Source: Clavibacter californiensis (GTDB lineage: Bacteria > Actinomycetota > Actinomycetes > Actinomycetales > Microbacteriaceae). From it: a stretch of DNA of 64,000 bases. Each line of letters begins with the position of its first letter. The first letter of the stretch is position 1. Positions 46,550 through 55,379 of this stretch are shown here, one piece after another. The position numbers were made by a program, and so were the translations under genes. The DNA lies in NCBI RefSeq assembly GCF_021952865.1, contig NZ_CP040792.1:2852001-2916000 (forward strand), in the 5' to 3' direction. The notes beneath the pieces were generated by a model. It did no database searches and was not told the DNA's origin. It saw only the letters and a list, made by a program, of their open reading frames with translations.

Positions 46550-47837
46550 CGATGCTCCAGACGGTGACGGGGTCGCCGGCCTCCAGCCGGACGACACCTG
46601 CGGGGATGTGGACGAGGTGGGTGGCGGTCGCGTACGCATGCAGGAGGTGCGATCCGGGTCCGCCGACCGCGACGACCCGGCCGTCGGCGTCGAGGCGCCC
46701 GCGCCGCACCTGGTGCTTGGCGGCGGGCGAGTCGAGGCGCGCGGCGAGCGGCGCCTCGCGGGACGCACGCTCGGGCCGCGGGTGCCCGGCGATCTCCCGC
46801 AGGACCGGGCGCAGGAACAGCTCGAAGGACACCAGCGCGCTCACGGGGTTGCCGGGGAAGGCGACCACGGGGATCCGCGCGCCGCCGACCTCCGCCGACC
46901 CGAGCCCCTGCGGCCCGCCCGGCTGCACGGCGACGGAGGCGAACTCGACGCCGCCGCCCTCGAGCACGTCGCGGACGACCTCGTAGGCGCCGGCGCTCAC
47001 GCCGCCCGTCGTGAGGAGGAGGTCGATGCCGGCGGCGGCATCGCGGAGAGCGTCGCGCACCCGGTCGGCGTCGTCGGACGCGACCTGCAGCGTGCGGACC
47101 TCCGCCCCCGCGCCGGAGAGCGCGGCGGCGAGCGCGACCGAGTTGGCGTCGTGGATCTGCCCGTGAGCGAGCTCCTCACCGGGCCCGCGCAGCTCGAGGC
47201 CCGTGGCGAGGAGGAGCACGACGGGTCGGCGGCGCACGGCGACGGTCGCGATGCCGGCCGAGGCGAGCACGCCCCAGTGCGACGGGAGGAGGCGCGTGCC
47301 CGCCGCGACCAGCACGGCACCCGCGGCGAGGTCGCTGCCCTGGGCGCGGACGAAGGCGCCGGGATCCACGGGGGCGGTGAAGGAGACGATCGCGTCAGTC
47401 GCCTCCTCGTCGACGAAGCGGTCGGGGTTCGCGGCCTCGATGGGGACGATGGCGTCGGCGCCGGGCGGGACGGGGGCGCCGGTCATGCAGGGCGCGGCGG
47501 TGCCGGACGCGAGGGGGGCGGGGGCGACGCCCGCGGGGATCCTCGCGGCGATGCGGAGGGCGGCGGGGCGCGCGTCGGTGGCGCCGGCGAGGTCCGCCGC
47601 GCGCACCGCGTAGCCGTCCATCTGCGAGTTGCGGAACGGCGGCAGGTCGAGCGGGCTGGTGATGTCGCGGGCGAGGACGCGGCCGGCGTACCGGTGCGGA
47701 TCCGCGCTCACGGCGTCCGCGGCGACGGGCAGCTCCTCGGCGGGCAGGCCGGCGAGCGGGGCGAGGAGCGCGGACACGGCCGCGCGGTGCTCGTCGACCG
47801 TGCGTCGTCGTCGGTCCGCGGGGCGGTCGGGGGTCAT
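46542..47837 (-). CDS. moeA: Molybdopterin molybdotransferase MoeA
   Basis: 431 residues. Segments: SPLDLPPFRNSQMDGYAVRAADL, PCMTGAPVPPGADAIVPIEA, LLLTTGGVSAGAYEVVRDVL and VVAFPGNPVSALVSFELFLRPVL, which form the MoeA active site inserting molybdate into adenylylated molybdopterin. First gene of the Mo cofactor operon, followed by moaC, mog and moaE with overlaps. The ATG is chosen where homologues start. Divergent from a small membrane protein gene. Confidence 0.95.
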   Translation of the reverse strand: MTPDRPADRRRRTVDEHRAAVSALLAPLAGLPAEELPVAADAVSADPHRYAGRVLARDITSPLDLPPFRNSQMDGYAVRAADLAGATDARPAALRIAARIPAGVAPAPLASGTAAPCMTGAPVPPGADAIVPIEAANPDRFVDEEATDAIVSFTAPVDPGAFVRAQGSDLAAGAVLVAAGTRLLPSHWGVLASAGIATVAVRRRPVVLLLATGLELRGPGEELAHGQIHDANSVALAAALSGAGAEVRTLQVASDDADRVRDALRDAAAGIDLLLTTGGVSAGAYEVVRDVLEGGGVEFASVAVQPGGPQGLGSAEVGGARIPVVAFPGNPVSALVSFELFLRPVLREIAGHPRPERASREAPLAARLDSPAAKHQVRRGRLDADGRVVAVGGPGSHLLHAYATATHLVHIPAGVVRLEAGDPVTVWSIDD

Positions 47838-47969
47838 GGGTCCATCATCCCCGACGCGGGTGCGTCCTCTCCGGTCGCCGTCGGATCCCGATGCGCGGTC
47901 GTCCTCCCCGTGGTTCGCGCCCCGGACACGGGCCTTGCCGTCGCGGTCCGGTCGCGGGACCCTGTGCGC

Positions 47970-48194
47970 ATGGATCCGCATGAGCGCCGCGGCGCCGTCC
48001 GCCGCCGCACGACCACCGCGATCGGCGCCGTGCTGCTCGCCGCCGCGATCGGCCTGGGCGTCGCCGGAGTCGTCGTCTACACGGGCGGATCCGACCTCGG
48101 GCTGTTGCTGCTCGTGGCGGCGCTCATGCTGCTGACGGCGGGTGCGGGCCTCGTCGTCGCGGCCGTGCGATCCGCCGCGGGCCGCCCGCGCTGA
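47970..48194 (+). CDS. Small two-TM membrane protein
   Basis: 74 residues with two hydrophobic helices (TTAIGAVLLAAAIGLGVAGVVVY and LGLLLLVAALMLLTAGAGLVVAAV) and basic ends (RRGAVRRR, RSAAGRPR). No family recognised; such small proteins are common beside transport or division genes. Divergent from moeA over 132 bp. The start is an ATG without a strong ribosome site, so it could begin elsewhere. Confidence 0.6.
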   Translation: MDPHERRGAVRRRTTTAIGAVLLAAAIGLGVAGVVVYTGGSDLGLLLLVAALMLLTAGAGLVVAAVRSAAGRPR

Positions 48195-48291
48195 CGCGGG
48201 CCCGCTCCTCCCCGGTACGCGTCGGCGGATCCGTGTCCGCCTCCCGAAGAAGCCCCTGACGTGCGCCGCCCGGCCGCCCTAGGGTCGGAAC

Positions 48292-49065
48292 ATGACCATC
48301 GCCGCCCGCGGGCAGACCCTCGTCGACCTCCACACCGCACCTGAGCTCCTGAGGGTGGTGAACGTGTGGGACGCCATCACGGCCGCCGCCATCGGCGCTC
48401 TCCCCGAGACGAAGGCGCTCGCCACCGCGAGCCACTCCATCGCCGCCACCTTCGGCTACGAGGACGGCGAGAGGATCCCGCTCGACCTCCACCTCGACAT
48501 GATCGGCCGCATCGTCGCCGCGGTCGAGCAGCCCGTCTCCGCCGACCTCGAGTCGGGCTACGGGGATGCGGGCGAGACCGTGCGCCGCGCCATCGGCGTG
48601 GGCGTCGTCGGCGCGAACCTGGAGGACGGCATGCGCCCCCTCGACGACTCGATCCGTGCCGTCGAGGCGGCCGTCGCGGCGGCGCAGGCGGAGGGCGTGC
48701 CGTTCGCGCTCAACGCCCGCACCGACGCGTACGTGCTGGGCGGCGACCGCGACCGGTCCGAGATCCTCGCCGACGCCGTCGAGCGCACGCGCGCCTACAT
48801 GGCCGCGGGCGCCACGAGCGTCTTCGTGCCCGGTCCGCTCACGGAGGATGAGGTGCGCACCCTCGTCGACGCCGTCGGCCCGCAGCGCCTCACCGTCATC
48901 GGCGTCCCCGGATCCCTCTCCCCCGCCCGCTTCGAGGAGCTCGGCATCGGCCGCATCTCCTACGGCCCGTGGACCCAGCGCGTCGCGCTCACGGCCCTGC
49001 AGGACACCGCGAAGGACCTCTACGCGGGCGGCGCGCTGCCCGAGGGGACCAGGCCGCTCAACTGA
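48292..49065 (+). CDS. Isocitrate lyase/PEP mutase superfamily protein
   Basis: 257 residues, PEP-mutase-type barrel: RVVNVWDAITAAAIGALPETKALATASHSIA, VSADLESGYGD (metal-binding Asp/Glu), GVVGANLEDGM and FALNARTDAYVLGG. Members act on phosphonates, oxaloacetate or 2-methylisocitrate; the catalytic cysteine loop of isocitrate lyase (KKCGH) is absent, so it is not a bona fide ICL. Substrate is unknown. It precedes an MBL hydrolase on the same strand by 58 bases. Confidence 0.88.
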   Translation: MTIAARGQTLVDLHTAPELLRVVNVWDAITAAAIGALPETKALATASHSIAATFGYEDGERIPLDLHLDMIGRIVAAVEQPVSADLESGYGDAGETVRRAIGVGVVGANLEDGMRPLDDSIRAVEAAVAAAQAEGVPFALNARTDAYVLGGDRDRSEILADAVERTRAYMAAGATSVFVPGPLTEDEVRTLVDAVGPQRLTVIGVPGSLSPARFEELGIGRISYGPWTQRVALTALQDTAKDLYAGGALPEGTRPLN

Positions 49066-49123
49066 GCGGATCCCGCGCCTCGGGCAGGCTGGTGCTGCGG
49101 CACGTGCTCCGTACCCTGAGGGG

Positions 49124-49888
49124 ATGCGACGACTGCAGGAGCCGGCCCCGGGCGTCCTCGTGGCGACGAGCCGCAGGATGTCCACCACCTCCACGATCGT
49201 GACCGGCGGATCCGACGCGCTGGTCATCGATCCCGCCTGGCTGCCCGACGAGCTCGACGCCCTCGGCCGCACGCTGGAGGCGCGCGGCCTTCGGGTCACG
49301 GGCGGGTTCGCCACGCACGCGCACCACGACCACCTGCTCTGGCATCCGCGACTCGGCTCCGCGCCGCGGTGGGCGTCCCCGGAGACTGCGCGCCTGGCCG
49401 GGACCGAGCGGGCGGGCCTCGTCGAGCAGTTGGGCGCCGGCTTCCCGACCGAGCTCGTCGAGCTCATGGGTCGAGTCCAGGGGGTCGAGGGCGAGCTCCC
49501 CGCGGAGTCGACGCCGCTCGGATCCACCGTCCGTCTGATCGTGCACGACGGGCACGCGCCCGGGCACACCGCCGTGTGGCTGCCGGAGCAGCGGGTGCTC
49601 ATCGCGGGCGACATGCTCAGCGACATCGAGATCCCCCTGCCGTTCTGGCCCGACGACCTCCCTGCCTACGTCCGGGCGCTCGACCTCCTCGCGCCCATAG
49701 CGGCCGAGGCGCGCGTCGTCGTGCCCGGTCACGGATCCGTGGGCGGCGACGCCCTCGCGCGGCTGGACGCGGACCGCAGGATCATCGACGACGCCGTCGC
49801 CGGGCGTCGCACGGACGACGCGCGCATCGACGCCCCGGGGATGCGGGAGGCGTTCGCGCAGCTGCGGGAGCTCGCCTCAGCGCTGTGA
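49124..49888 (+). CDS. MBL-fold metallohydrolase
   Basis: 254 residues. The metal site is clear: THAHHDHLLWHP (HxHxDH), HDGHAPGHTAVWL, LIAGDMLSDIE (Asp) and VVPGHGSVGG. Hydrolases of this fold act on lactones, thioesters or similar; the GHAPGHTAV segment is typical of glyoxalase II-like and lactonase-like members. No substrate prediction. Stands between a PEP-mutase-like gene and the MTA phosphorylase gene, likely sharing transcription. Confidence 0.86.
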   Translation: MRRLQEPAPGVLVATSRRMSTTSTIVTGGSDALVIDPAWLPDELDALGRTLEARGLRVTGGFATHAHHDHLLWHPRLGSAPRWASPETARLAGTERAGLVEQLGAGFPTELVELMGRVQGVEGELPAESTPLGSTVRLIVHDGHAPGHTAVWLPEQRVLIAGDMLSDIEIPLPFWPDDLPAYVRALDLLAPIAAEARVVVPGHGSVGGDALARLDADRRIIDDAVAGRRTDDARIDAPGMREAFAQLRELASAL

Positions 49889-49962
49889 TCCGCCGGTCGC
49901 AGGCCATGGGGCCCGCATCCAACCGGCCACTGCTTGACTGGGTCGACGACCCGAGGAGTCCC

Positions 49963-50865
49963 ATGACCGACACCACCGCACCCGAACCCGCGACCACTGC
50001 CCCGCGCGCCGACATCGGCGTCATCGGCGGATCCGGCCTGTACTCCCTGCTCGACCCCGCGACGAGCGACTCGCACCGCATCGAGACGCCCTTCGGCCCC
50101 ACCTCGAGCGAGGTGACGGTCGGCGAGCTCGCCGGGCGCCGCGTCGCGTTCCTCACCCGGCACGGCGCGGACCACTCGGTCGCGCCGCACCTCATCGACT
50201 ACCGCGCCAACATCTGGGCGCTCGCCTCGCTCGGCGTCTCGGCAATCGTGTCGTCGTCCGCGGTGGGCGGCGTCTCGCCGGACTACCCGCCGGGATCGCT
50301 CGTGCTCACCGACCAGCTGCTCGACCGCACGTGGGGCCGCGCGGACACCTTCTTCGACGCCGGCGTCGTGCAGCACCTCTCCGCGGCGGATCCCTTCGAT
50401 CCCGAGCTGCACGCGCTCGCGGCCGCCGCGCTGGTCGAGCTCGAGGGCGGCGAGCACGCGGATCCCGCGGGACCGCTGCGCACCTCGGGCACCGTCGTCG
50501 TGATCCAGGGCCCGCGCTTCTCCACGCGCGCCGAGTCGCTGTGGTTCCGCCAGGCGGGCGCGCACATCGTCAACATGACCCAGTACCCCGAGGTCGTGCT
50601 CGCCTCCGAGCTCAACATCGGCACCGTGAACCTGTCGTTCGTCACCGATGCGGATGCCGGCCTCGCCCCGCTGCCCGGCGAGCAGGGCGACGCGGTGACG
50701 GCCGAGCTGGTCTTCACGCGCCTGAAGGAGGCGCAGCCGCGCATCGTGCGGGCGATCGAGGCGGTCATCCGGGCGATCCCCGACGACTACCGCGGACGCC
50801 CGCTCATCGATCCGGACGCCGTCGCGTCCGTGCTCGCGCGTCCGACGACCGGCGCGCGCTCGTGA
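49963..50865 (+). CDS. mtnP: S-methyl-5'-thioadenosine phosphorylase-like enzyme
   Basis: 300 residues of nucleoside phosphorylase-I family: IGVIGGSGLYSLL, FLTRHGADHSVAPHLIDYRANIWAL, VVIQGPRFSTRAESLWFRQAGAHIVNMTQYPEVVLASEL. It cleaves MTA with phosphate to adenine and 5-methylthioribose-1-phosphate, feeding methionine salvage; inosine/purine phosphorylase activity cannot be excluded. The ATG has GAGGAG upstream. Its stop overlaps the GTG start of the epimerase gene. Confidence 0.92.
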   Translation: MTDTTAPEPATTAPRADIGVIGGSGLYSLLDPATSDSHRIETPFGPTSSEVTVGELAGRRVAFLTRHGADHSVAPHLIDYRANIWALASLGVSAIVSSSAVGGVSPDYPPGSLVLTDQLLDRTWGRADTFFDAGVVQHLSAADPFDPELHALAAAALVELEGGEHADPAGPLRTSGTVVVIQGPRFSTRAESLWFRQAGAHIVNMTQYPEVVLASELNIGTVNLSFVTDADAGLAPLPGEQGDAVTAELVFTRLKEAQPRIVRAIEAVIRAIPDDYRGRPLIDPDAVASVLARPTTGARS

Positions 50866-51926
50866 GCGACGGGATCCTCCTCGTCACGGGAGGCGCGGGC
50901 TTCATCGGCGGCGCGATCGTCCAGGCCGCGCTTGAGGAGGGACGCCGCGTGCGCGTGCTCGACTCGCTGCGCGCCGACGTGCACGGCGGGGACCCGGAGA
51001 TCGACCCTCGCGTCGAGCTCGTGCGCGGCGATGTCACCGACCCGGACGCCGTCGCCGACGCGCTCGACGGCGTGGCCGTCGTGTGCCACCAGGCCGCGAA
51101 GGTCGGGCTCGGCGTCGACTTCCTCGACGCACCCGACTACGTGACGACCAACGACGGCGGCACCGCGATCCTGCTGGCCGCGATGACCCGCGCGGGCATC
51201 GACCGGCTCGTGCTCGCGAGCTCGATGGTCGTCTACGGCGAGGGCGCCTACGCGGGCGCCGACGGACCGGTGCGCCCGCCCGCGCGCCGCGTCGCCGACC
51301 TCGACGCGGGGCTCTTCGACCCGGTCGATCCCGCGACGGGCGAGCCGCTCGTCCCGCAGCTCATCGGCGAGGACGTGCCGCTGGATCCGCGCAACGTCTA
51401 CGCCACCACCAAGCTCGCGCAGGAGAACCTCGCGAGCTCATGGACGCGTGCCACCGGCGGTCGGGCGGCCGCGCTGCGGTACCACAACGTGTACGGGCCG
51501 GGCATGCCGCAGAACACGCCGTACGCGGGCGTCGCCTCGCTGTTCCGCTCGGCGCTCGCGCGCGGCGAGGCGCCGCGCGTCTTCGAGGACGGTCGGCAGC
51601 GCCGCGACTTCGTCCACGTGCGCGACGTCGCCGGCGCGAACCTCGCCGCGCTCGCCTGGACCGCCGACCGCGAGGCGGGATCCTTCCGGGCCTTCAACGT
51701 CGGCAGCGGCACCGTGCACACCATCGGCGAGATGGCGGAGGCGCTCGCGCGGGAGGCCGGAGGATCCGCGCCCGTCACCACGGGCGAGTACCGGCTGGGA
51801 GACGTGCGGCACATCACGGCGTCGTCGGAGCGACTGCGCAGGGAGCTCGGCTGGGAGCCGCGGATGACCTTCGAGGAGGGCATGCGCGAGTTCGCGACGG
51901 CGCCGCTGCGGAGCGCGGTGGTCTGA
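50862..51926 (+). CDS. NAD-dependent epimerase/dehydratase (extended SDR)
   Basis: 354 residues. Rossmann motif LLVTGGAGFIGGAIV, catalytic YATTKLAQEN (YxxxK) and the RYHNVYGPGMP stretch are typical of NDP-sugar epimerases (GalE/RmlB-like). The GTG start overlaps the mtnP stop by GTGA, so the two are co-translated. Whether it uses a UDP- or dTDP-sugar is not decidable. Its pairing with an MTA phosphorylase is unusual; it may act on a methylthioribose or sugar conjugate, but that is speculation. Confidence 0.88.
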   Translation: MSDGILLVTGGAGFIGGAIVQAALEEGRRVRVLDSLRADVHGGDPEIDPRVELVRGDVTDPDAVADALDGVAVVCHQAAKVGLGVDFLDAPDYVTTNDGGTAILLAAMTRAGIDRLVLASSMVVYGEGAYAGADGPVRPPARRVADLDAGLFDPVDPATGEPLVPQLIGEDVPLDPRNVYATTKLAQENLASSWTRATGGRAAALRYHNVYGPGMPQNTPYAGVASLFRSALARGEAPRVFEDGRQRRDFVHVRDVAGANLAALAWTADREAGSFRAFNVGSGTVHTIGEMAEALAREAGGSAPVTTGEYRLGDVRHITASSERLRRELGWEPRMTFEEGMREFATAPLRSAVV

Positions 51927-52047
51927 GCCGCGGGCGCCCGGCGGCCGCGGCGGATCCATGCCGGGTCGTACCCGGGTGCCGCTCGTCCGCCGAGCCCGGC
52001 ACCTCCGACGGACGAGGTCGGGGTCGTCCGCTCGCCACACTTGGGGC

Positions 52048-52497
52048 ATGACCTCCGCATCGCCTCGCCGCACGGCCGCGCGCTCCGGCATCGCCCTGGC
52101 CGTCGGCGCCGCGTCGCTCGCCCTCGTCGGCTGCTCGAGCATCACCGACGACATCGCCGACATCTACGCGATCACCTACGAGGTGACGGCCACCGGCCCG
52201 GCCGGCAGCGGCCTGACGGACGTCTCGTACGCCGAGGCCTCCCACCGCGGGCGCCCGTCGATCGTGAAGGAGGTCGGCCAGGCGTCGCTCGCGCCCGGCG
52301 ACGACTCGGCGAGCTCGGTCTGGTCGGTGGAGTCCGTCGTGACCGCCGAGGACTGGGCGTTCGTGCAGGCCACCCCGGTGGACGGCGAGGCGCTGACCTG
52401 CCGGATCCTCGTGGACGGCGTGAAGGAGATCGCGACCTCGACCGCGGCGCCGGGTCAGCCCGTGACGTGCCAGGTCCCGACGGCGCCGTTCGGCTGA
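52048..52497 (+). CDS. Lipoprotein of unknown function
   Basis: 149 residues with a lipoprotein signal (SGIALAVGAASLALVGCSS, lipobox LVGC). The short mature domain has two cysteines (LTCRI, VTCQV) and a beta-rich pattern (ITYEVTATGPAGSGLTDVSYAEA) reminiscent of MmpS-type accessory proteins, but the match is loose. ATG start. The SDR gene downstream is on the opposite strand, so it has no obvious partner. Confidence 0.7.
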   Translation: MTSASPRRTAARSGIALAVGAASLALVGCSSITDDIADIYAITYEVTATGPAGSGLTDVSYAEASHRGRPSIVKEVGQASLAPGDDSASSVWSVESVVTAEDWAFVQATPVDGEALTCRILVDGVKEIATSTAAPGQPVTCQVPTAPFG

Positions 52498-52550
52498 GCG
52501 CACCCGCCGCCCGCGCCGACCGCCCTCGCGGCCGACGCGGCCAGCACCGG

Positions 52551-53339
52551 TCAGTACTTCGCGGACTGCCCGCCATCGATCGGCAGCACGGCCGCGTTCA
52601 CGTACGCCGCGTCGTCCGAGAGCAGGAACGCGACGACCGAGGCGATCTCCTCGGCCTCGCCGTAGCGCTTGGTCGGGTTGCCCTGGATGAACTGCTCGGC
52701 GAAGCCGCGCGGGTCGTTCGCGTCGCTCTGCTTCATCGACGCCTCGACCATCGGGGTCCAGATGGCGCCGGGCGCGATGGCGTTGATGCGGATGCCGAAC
52801 TGCCCGTACTCGACGGCCGAGTTGCGGGTGAGACCCACGACGCCGTGCTTCGCGGCCGCGTAGCCGGACTGGTTGCCGACGCCGCGGATCCCGCCGACGC
52901 TCGCGGTGTTGACAACCATGCCGGAGCCCTGCGCGCGCATGACGGCGAGGACCTTCTCGAGGCCGAGGAACACGCCACGGAGGTTGATCGCGACGACCCT
53001 GTCGAACTCGGCGGCCGTGAAGTCCTCGGTGAGGTTCTGGCGGCTCTCGATGCCCGCGTTGTTGAAGAACCCGTCGATGCGGCCGAAGCGCTCGACGGTC
53101 TGGCTGACGTACGCGTCGACGTCGGACTCCTGGGACACGTCGGCGGTGACGGTGAGGACCTCGGCCTCGGGCGAGCCGGCGCGGACGGCGTCGACGGTCG
53201 CGGCGAGGCCCTTCTCGGAGATGTCGACGAGGGCGAGGCGCGCGCCCTCGGTGGCGAGGCGCACGGCGGCGGCGCGGCCGAGGCCGGATCCGCCTCCCGT
53301 GATGAGGACGACCTTGTCGGTGAAGCGGGTGGTGGTCAT
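52551..53339 (-). CDS. SDR-family oxidoreductase
   Basis: 262 residues, classical short-chain dehydrogenase: cofactor motif LITGGGSGLGRAAA, NNAG, catalytic Ser in VVNTASVGGIRG, YAAAKHG (YxxxK) and the IDGGQSAKY end. An NAD(P)H-dependent oxidoreductase for a small alcohol or ketone; substrate unknown. The ATG follows a 76-bp gap with two inverted repeats (53361-53377 and 53393-53410) that may be an operator. Downstream of the CPBP gene on the same strand. Confidence 0.92.
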   Translation of the reverse strand: MTTTRFTDKVVLITGGGSGLGRAAAVRLATEGARLALVDISEKGLAATVDAVRAGSPEAEVLTVTADVSQESDVDAYVSQTVERFGRIDGFFNNAGIESRQNLTEDFTAAEFDRVVAINLRGVFLGLEKVLAVMRAQGSGMVVNTASVGGIRGVGNQSGYAAAKHGVVGLTRNSAVEYGQFGIRINAIAPGAIWTPMVEASMKQSDANDPRGFAEQFIQGNPTKRYGEAEEIASVVAFLLSDDAAYVNAAVLPIDGGQSAKY

Positions 53340-53360
53340 GGGGTCTCCTGACGATCGGTG

Positions 53361-53377
53361 CGATGGCCCGACCATCG
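53361..53377. promoter_or_regulatory. Inverted repeat upstream of the SDR gene
   Basis: CGATGG-cccga-CCATCG: perfect 6-bp arms with a 5-base spacer, 22 bases upstream of the SDR start. Together with the palindrome 16 bases further on it forms a plausible two-site operator. Confidence 0.4.
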
Positions 53378-53392
53378 TGGGCGAGGCCACCA

Positions 53393-53410
53393 TCCATGCG
53401 ATCGCATGGA
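53393..53410. promoter_or_regulatory. Perfect 18-bp palindrome upstream of the SDR gene
   Basis: TCCATGCGATCGCATGGA is a perfect 18-bp palindrome between the CPBP gene and the SDR gene. With no loop it is poor as a terminator, and better as an operator for a dimeric regulator such as TetR or MarR. Confidence 0.5.
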
Positions 53411-53415
53411 CATCC

Positions 53416-54516
53416 CTACCGTAGGTCGGGTTTCTGAACGCGGGCTCCGCTGGCGGTCCGCAGCTCGGGCCGCCGCCGCTCCATCCGCTTCCGCACCGCG
53501 ACGAAGACGATGCCGGCGAGGACGATGTGCACGAGCACCAGCGCGATCGCATCGGGCTCGACGAACGCGATCTCCCAGCCCGACGACGCCCAGCCCATCC
53601 CGCCCAGCAGCACGCGGGTCACCGTCAGCTGCGTCCAGTGGAACGCCATCGCGATGAGGAGCGCACCCTCCATCGGGATCCGCCGTGCGGCGACGAGCGC
53701 GAGGCCGAACAGACCGAGCTGGAGCACGTACACGACCGCGTCGTTCCCGGCGGGGATCGGCGTGAATGCGCCGGTGTCCGACCCCGCGATCGTCCGCACG
53801 ATCCAGCGGCCGGACTCGATGACGACGCCGATCGCCGGGAAGAGGGCGGTGGTCACGACCGTCGCGATGACGAGGCCGGTGCCGTCGCGGAGGTTAGTCC
53901 ACACGTAGCCGCGGAGGGCGAGCTCCTCGGGGATCGCCTCGTAGAGCGCGAGGACGACGCCGTTGAGGAGGAGGAACCCGGCGAACGCGGCGAGGTCGAC
54001 GCCGTCGACGCGGATCCAGCCGAGGAGGCCCGCCGGGACCCAGACGACCGCGCCCGTCACCGCGCCCACGCCGACGCCCAGGGCGATCGGCGGCCCGATG
54101 CGGCAGGACAGGCCGAGGCTCGCGAGGCTCCGGCGGTCGAGGCGCCGCCGCAGGAGGACGACGGCGGGCACGACGAGCGCGGACATCAGCACGGCCTGCA
54201 GGACGATCCGGGCGAGCAGGCCGGCGCCGGTCGCCTGCTCCACCGCGTCCGTGATGCCGATGGCCAGGCCGAGCCCCACCCCGAGCACGACCCAGGCGAG
54301 GAGCGCCACCGCGACGGCGCGGATCCACGGCTGCGGGCGACGCGTCTGCGCGTCGAGGCGGCGATCCGGGGACTCGGCGCGCGCGGCGGTCGGCTCGGAG
54401 GACACGGCGGCGGGGCGGGCGGATGCGGGCACGGGACTCGTCTCGTCGGCGGGCGGTCGATCCAGACTGGCGGGCGGGTCGATGCCGCGCGACCTCTTCG
54501 GCGGCACGGCCCGCAT
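53416..54516 (-). CDS. CPBP-family intramembrane metalloprotease
   Basis: 366 residues, about eight TM segments after a charged N-terminal stretch of some 65 residues. The CPBP motif EELALRGYVWTNLR supplies the EExxxR glutamates and arginine, followed by the second motif TALFPAIGV and AFHWTQLTV with a conserved His. Members are Rce1/Abi-like proteases used in surface-protein processing or bacteriocin self-protection. No nearby substrate. Transcribed towards the SDR gene. The ATG lacks a strong ribosome site, so the start is uncertain. Confidence 0.85.
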   Translation of the reverse strand: MRAVPPKRSRGIDPPASLDRPPADETSPVPASARPAAVSSEPTAARAESPDRRLDAQTRRPQPWIRAVAVALLAWVVLGVGLGLAIGITDAVEQATGAGLLARIVLQAVLMSALVVPAVVLLRRRLDRRSLASLGLSCRIGPPIALGVGVGAVTGAVVWVPAGLLGWIRVDGVDLAAFAGFLLLNGVVLALYEAIPEELALRGYVWTNLRDGTGLVIATVVTTALFPAIGVVIESGRWIVRTIAGSDTGAFTPIPAGNDAVVYVLQLGLFGLALVAARRIPMEGALLIAMAFHWTQLTVTRVLLGGMGWASSGWEIAFVEPDAIALVLVHIVLAGIVFVAVRKRMERRRPELRTASGARVQKPDLR

Positions 54517-54529
54517 CTGGGGCGCGGGA

Positions 54530-54994
54530 TCAGGCCGCTGGCGCCCCCGCGATCGCGCCCGCCTCCGTCACCGGCTCCGTGAAGTCGAACACCAGCACCC
54601 CGTGCGGATCCGGCGCGAGCAGCGGCCCGACGAAGTCCGTGAAGGCGGCGTGCTGCGCGTCGATGCGCGCCGGATCCGCGATGAGCGGCTCCCCGAGGTA
54701 GAGGTTGCGGTCGCCCTCGGAGGAGAAGGTCAGCACGAAGCCGAGCTCGAATCCGCGGCCGACGCCCTCGGGGCTCGACTGCCGGCCGGAGTGCAGCGAG
54801 CGGATGTACCGGCCCGAGCCGTCCGGGTGCGGCGAGTCGGCGAGCGCCCGGAAGCGGTGCTCGACCTCGTCGCGGTCGGCGGGCGACGCGTCGTCCCGGA
54901 GCCGGAACAGCACGACGTGGTGCACGAGCCCGGGGACGTGGTCGCGGGCCGTGAGCTGGGCGTCGGTGAGGGCGGGACGGTCGTCGATGGTCAT
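54530..54994 (-). CDS. Dabb (stress-responsive alpha/beta barrel) domain protein
   Basis: 154 residues. The dimeric alpha+beta barrel motif HHVVLFRLRDDASPADRDEVEHRFRALADSP, and GFELGFVLTFSSEGDRNLYLGEPLIADP...GVLVFDF, mark the Dabb family, often dimeric and in plants stress-induced. No catalytic assignment. ATG at 54994. Upstream of the CPBP gene by 13 bases, so they are likely cotranscribed. Confidence 0.85.
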   Translation of the reverse strand: MTIDDRPALTDAQLTARDHVPGLVHHVVLFRLRDDASPADRDEVEHRFRALADSPHPDGSGRYIRSLHSGRQSSPEGVGRGFELGFVLTFSSEGDRNLYLGEPLIADPARIDAQHAAFTDFVGPLLAPDPHGVLVFDFTEPVTEAGAIAGAPAA

Positions 54995-55068
54995 GTCCGG
55001 ATCCTGGCCCCAACCGGCCGCGATGGCGCGGCCACGAGATGACGACGCGTCAGGAGGCGACGGCGCGC

Positions 55069-55251
55069 TCAGGAGGTGACGAGGAGCGGGACGCCGAACG
55101 CGAGCCCGGCCGCGCCGACCGCGAGCTGCGGCCACGTGCGGCGGGCGATCCCGCGCCCGGCTCGGCGCACGACGACGATCGCGGCCAGCGCGTCGAGGGT
55201 GACGAGGGCACCGGCGACGGTCAGGATCCAGGCGATGACGGTGGTGGCCAC
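55069..55251 (-). CDS. Small two-TM membrane protein
   Basis: 60 residues: VATTVIAWILTVAGALVTLDALAAIVVVRRAG followed by a basic loop and a second hydrophobic stretch (PQLAVGAAGLAFGVPLLVT). No family recognised. GTG start with a GGGCGG-like site. Upstream of the Dabb gene on the same strand by 74 bases. Length makes chance possible, but the clean two-helix profile and basic loop support it. Confidence 0.55.
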   Translation of the reverse strand: MATTVIAWILTVAGALVTLDALAAIVVVRRAGRGIARRTWPQLAVGAAGLAFGVPLLVTS

Positions 55252-55379
55252 CCGCCCAGGGTACGGGCCGCCCCGCCGTGACCCGGACGGGGCCTCGCCG
55301 TCCCGGATCCGCCGCCGTAGCCTGGCGGTACGCGACCACCACCCCGGCCGCGACTCCCGGCCCTCGACGAGGAGGCCCC

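Noticed and set aside
48292-49065. Isocitrate lyase itself
   Set aside because: Too short and lacks the catalytic KKCGH loop; a superfamily member with another role.
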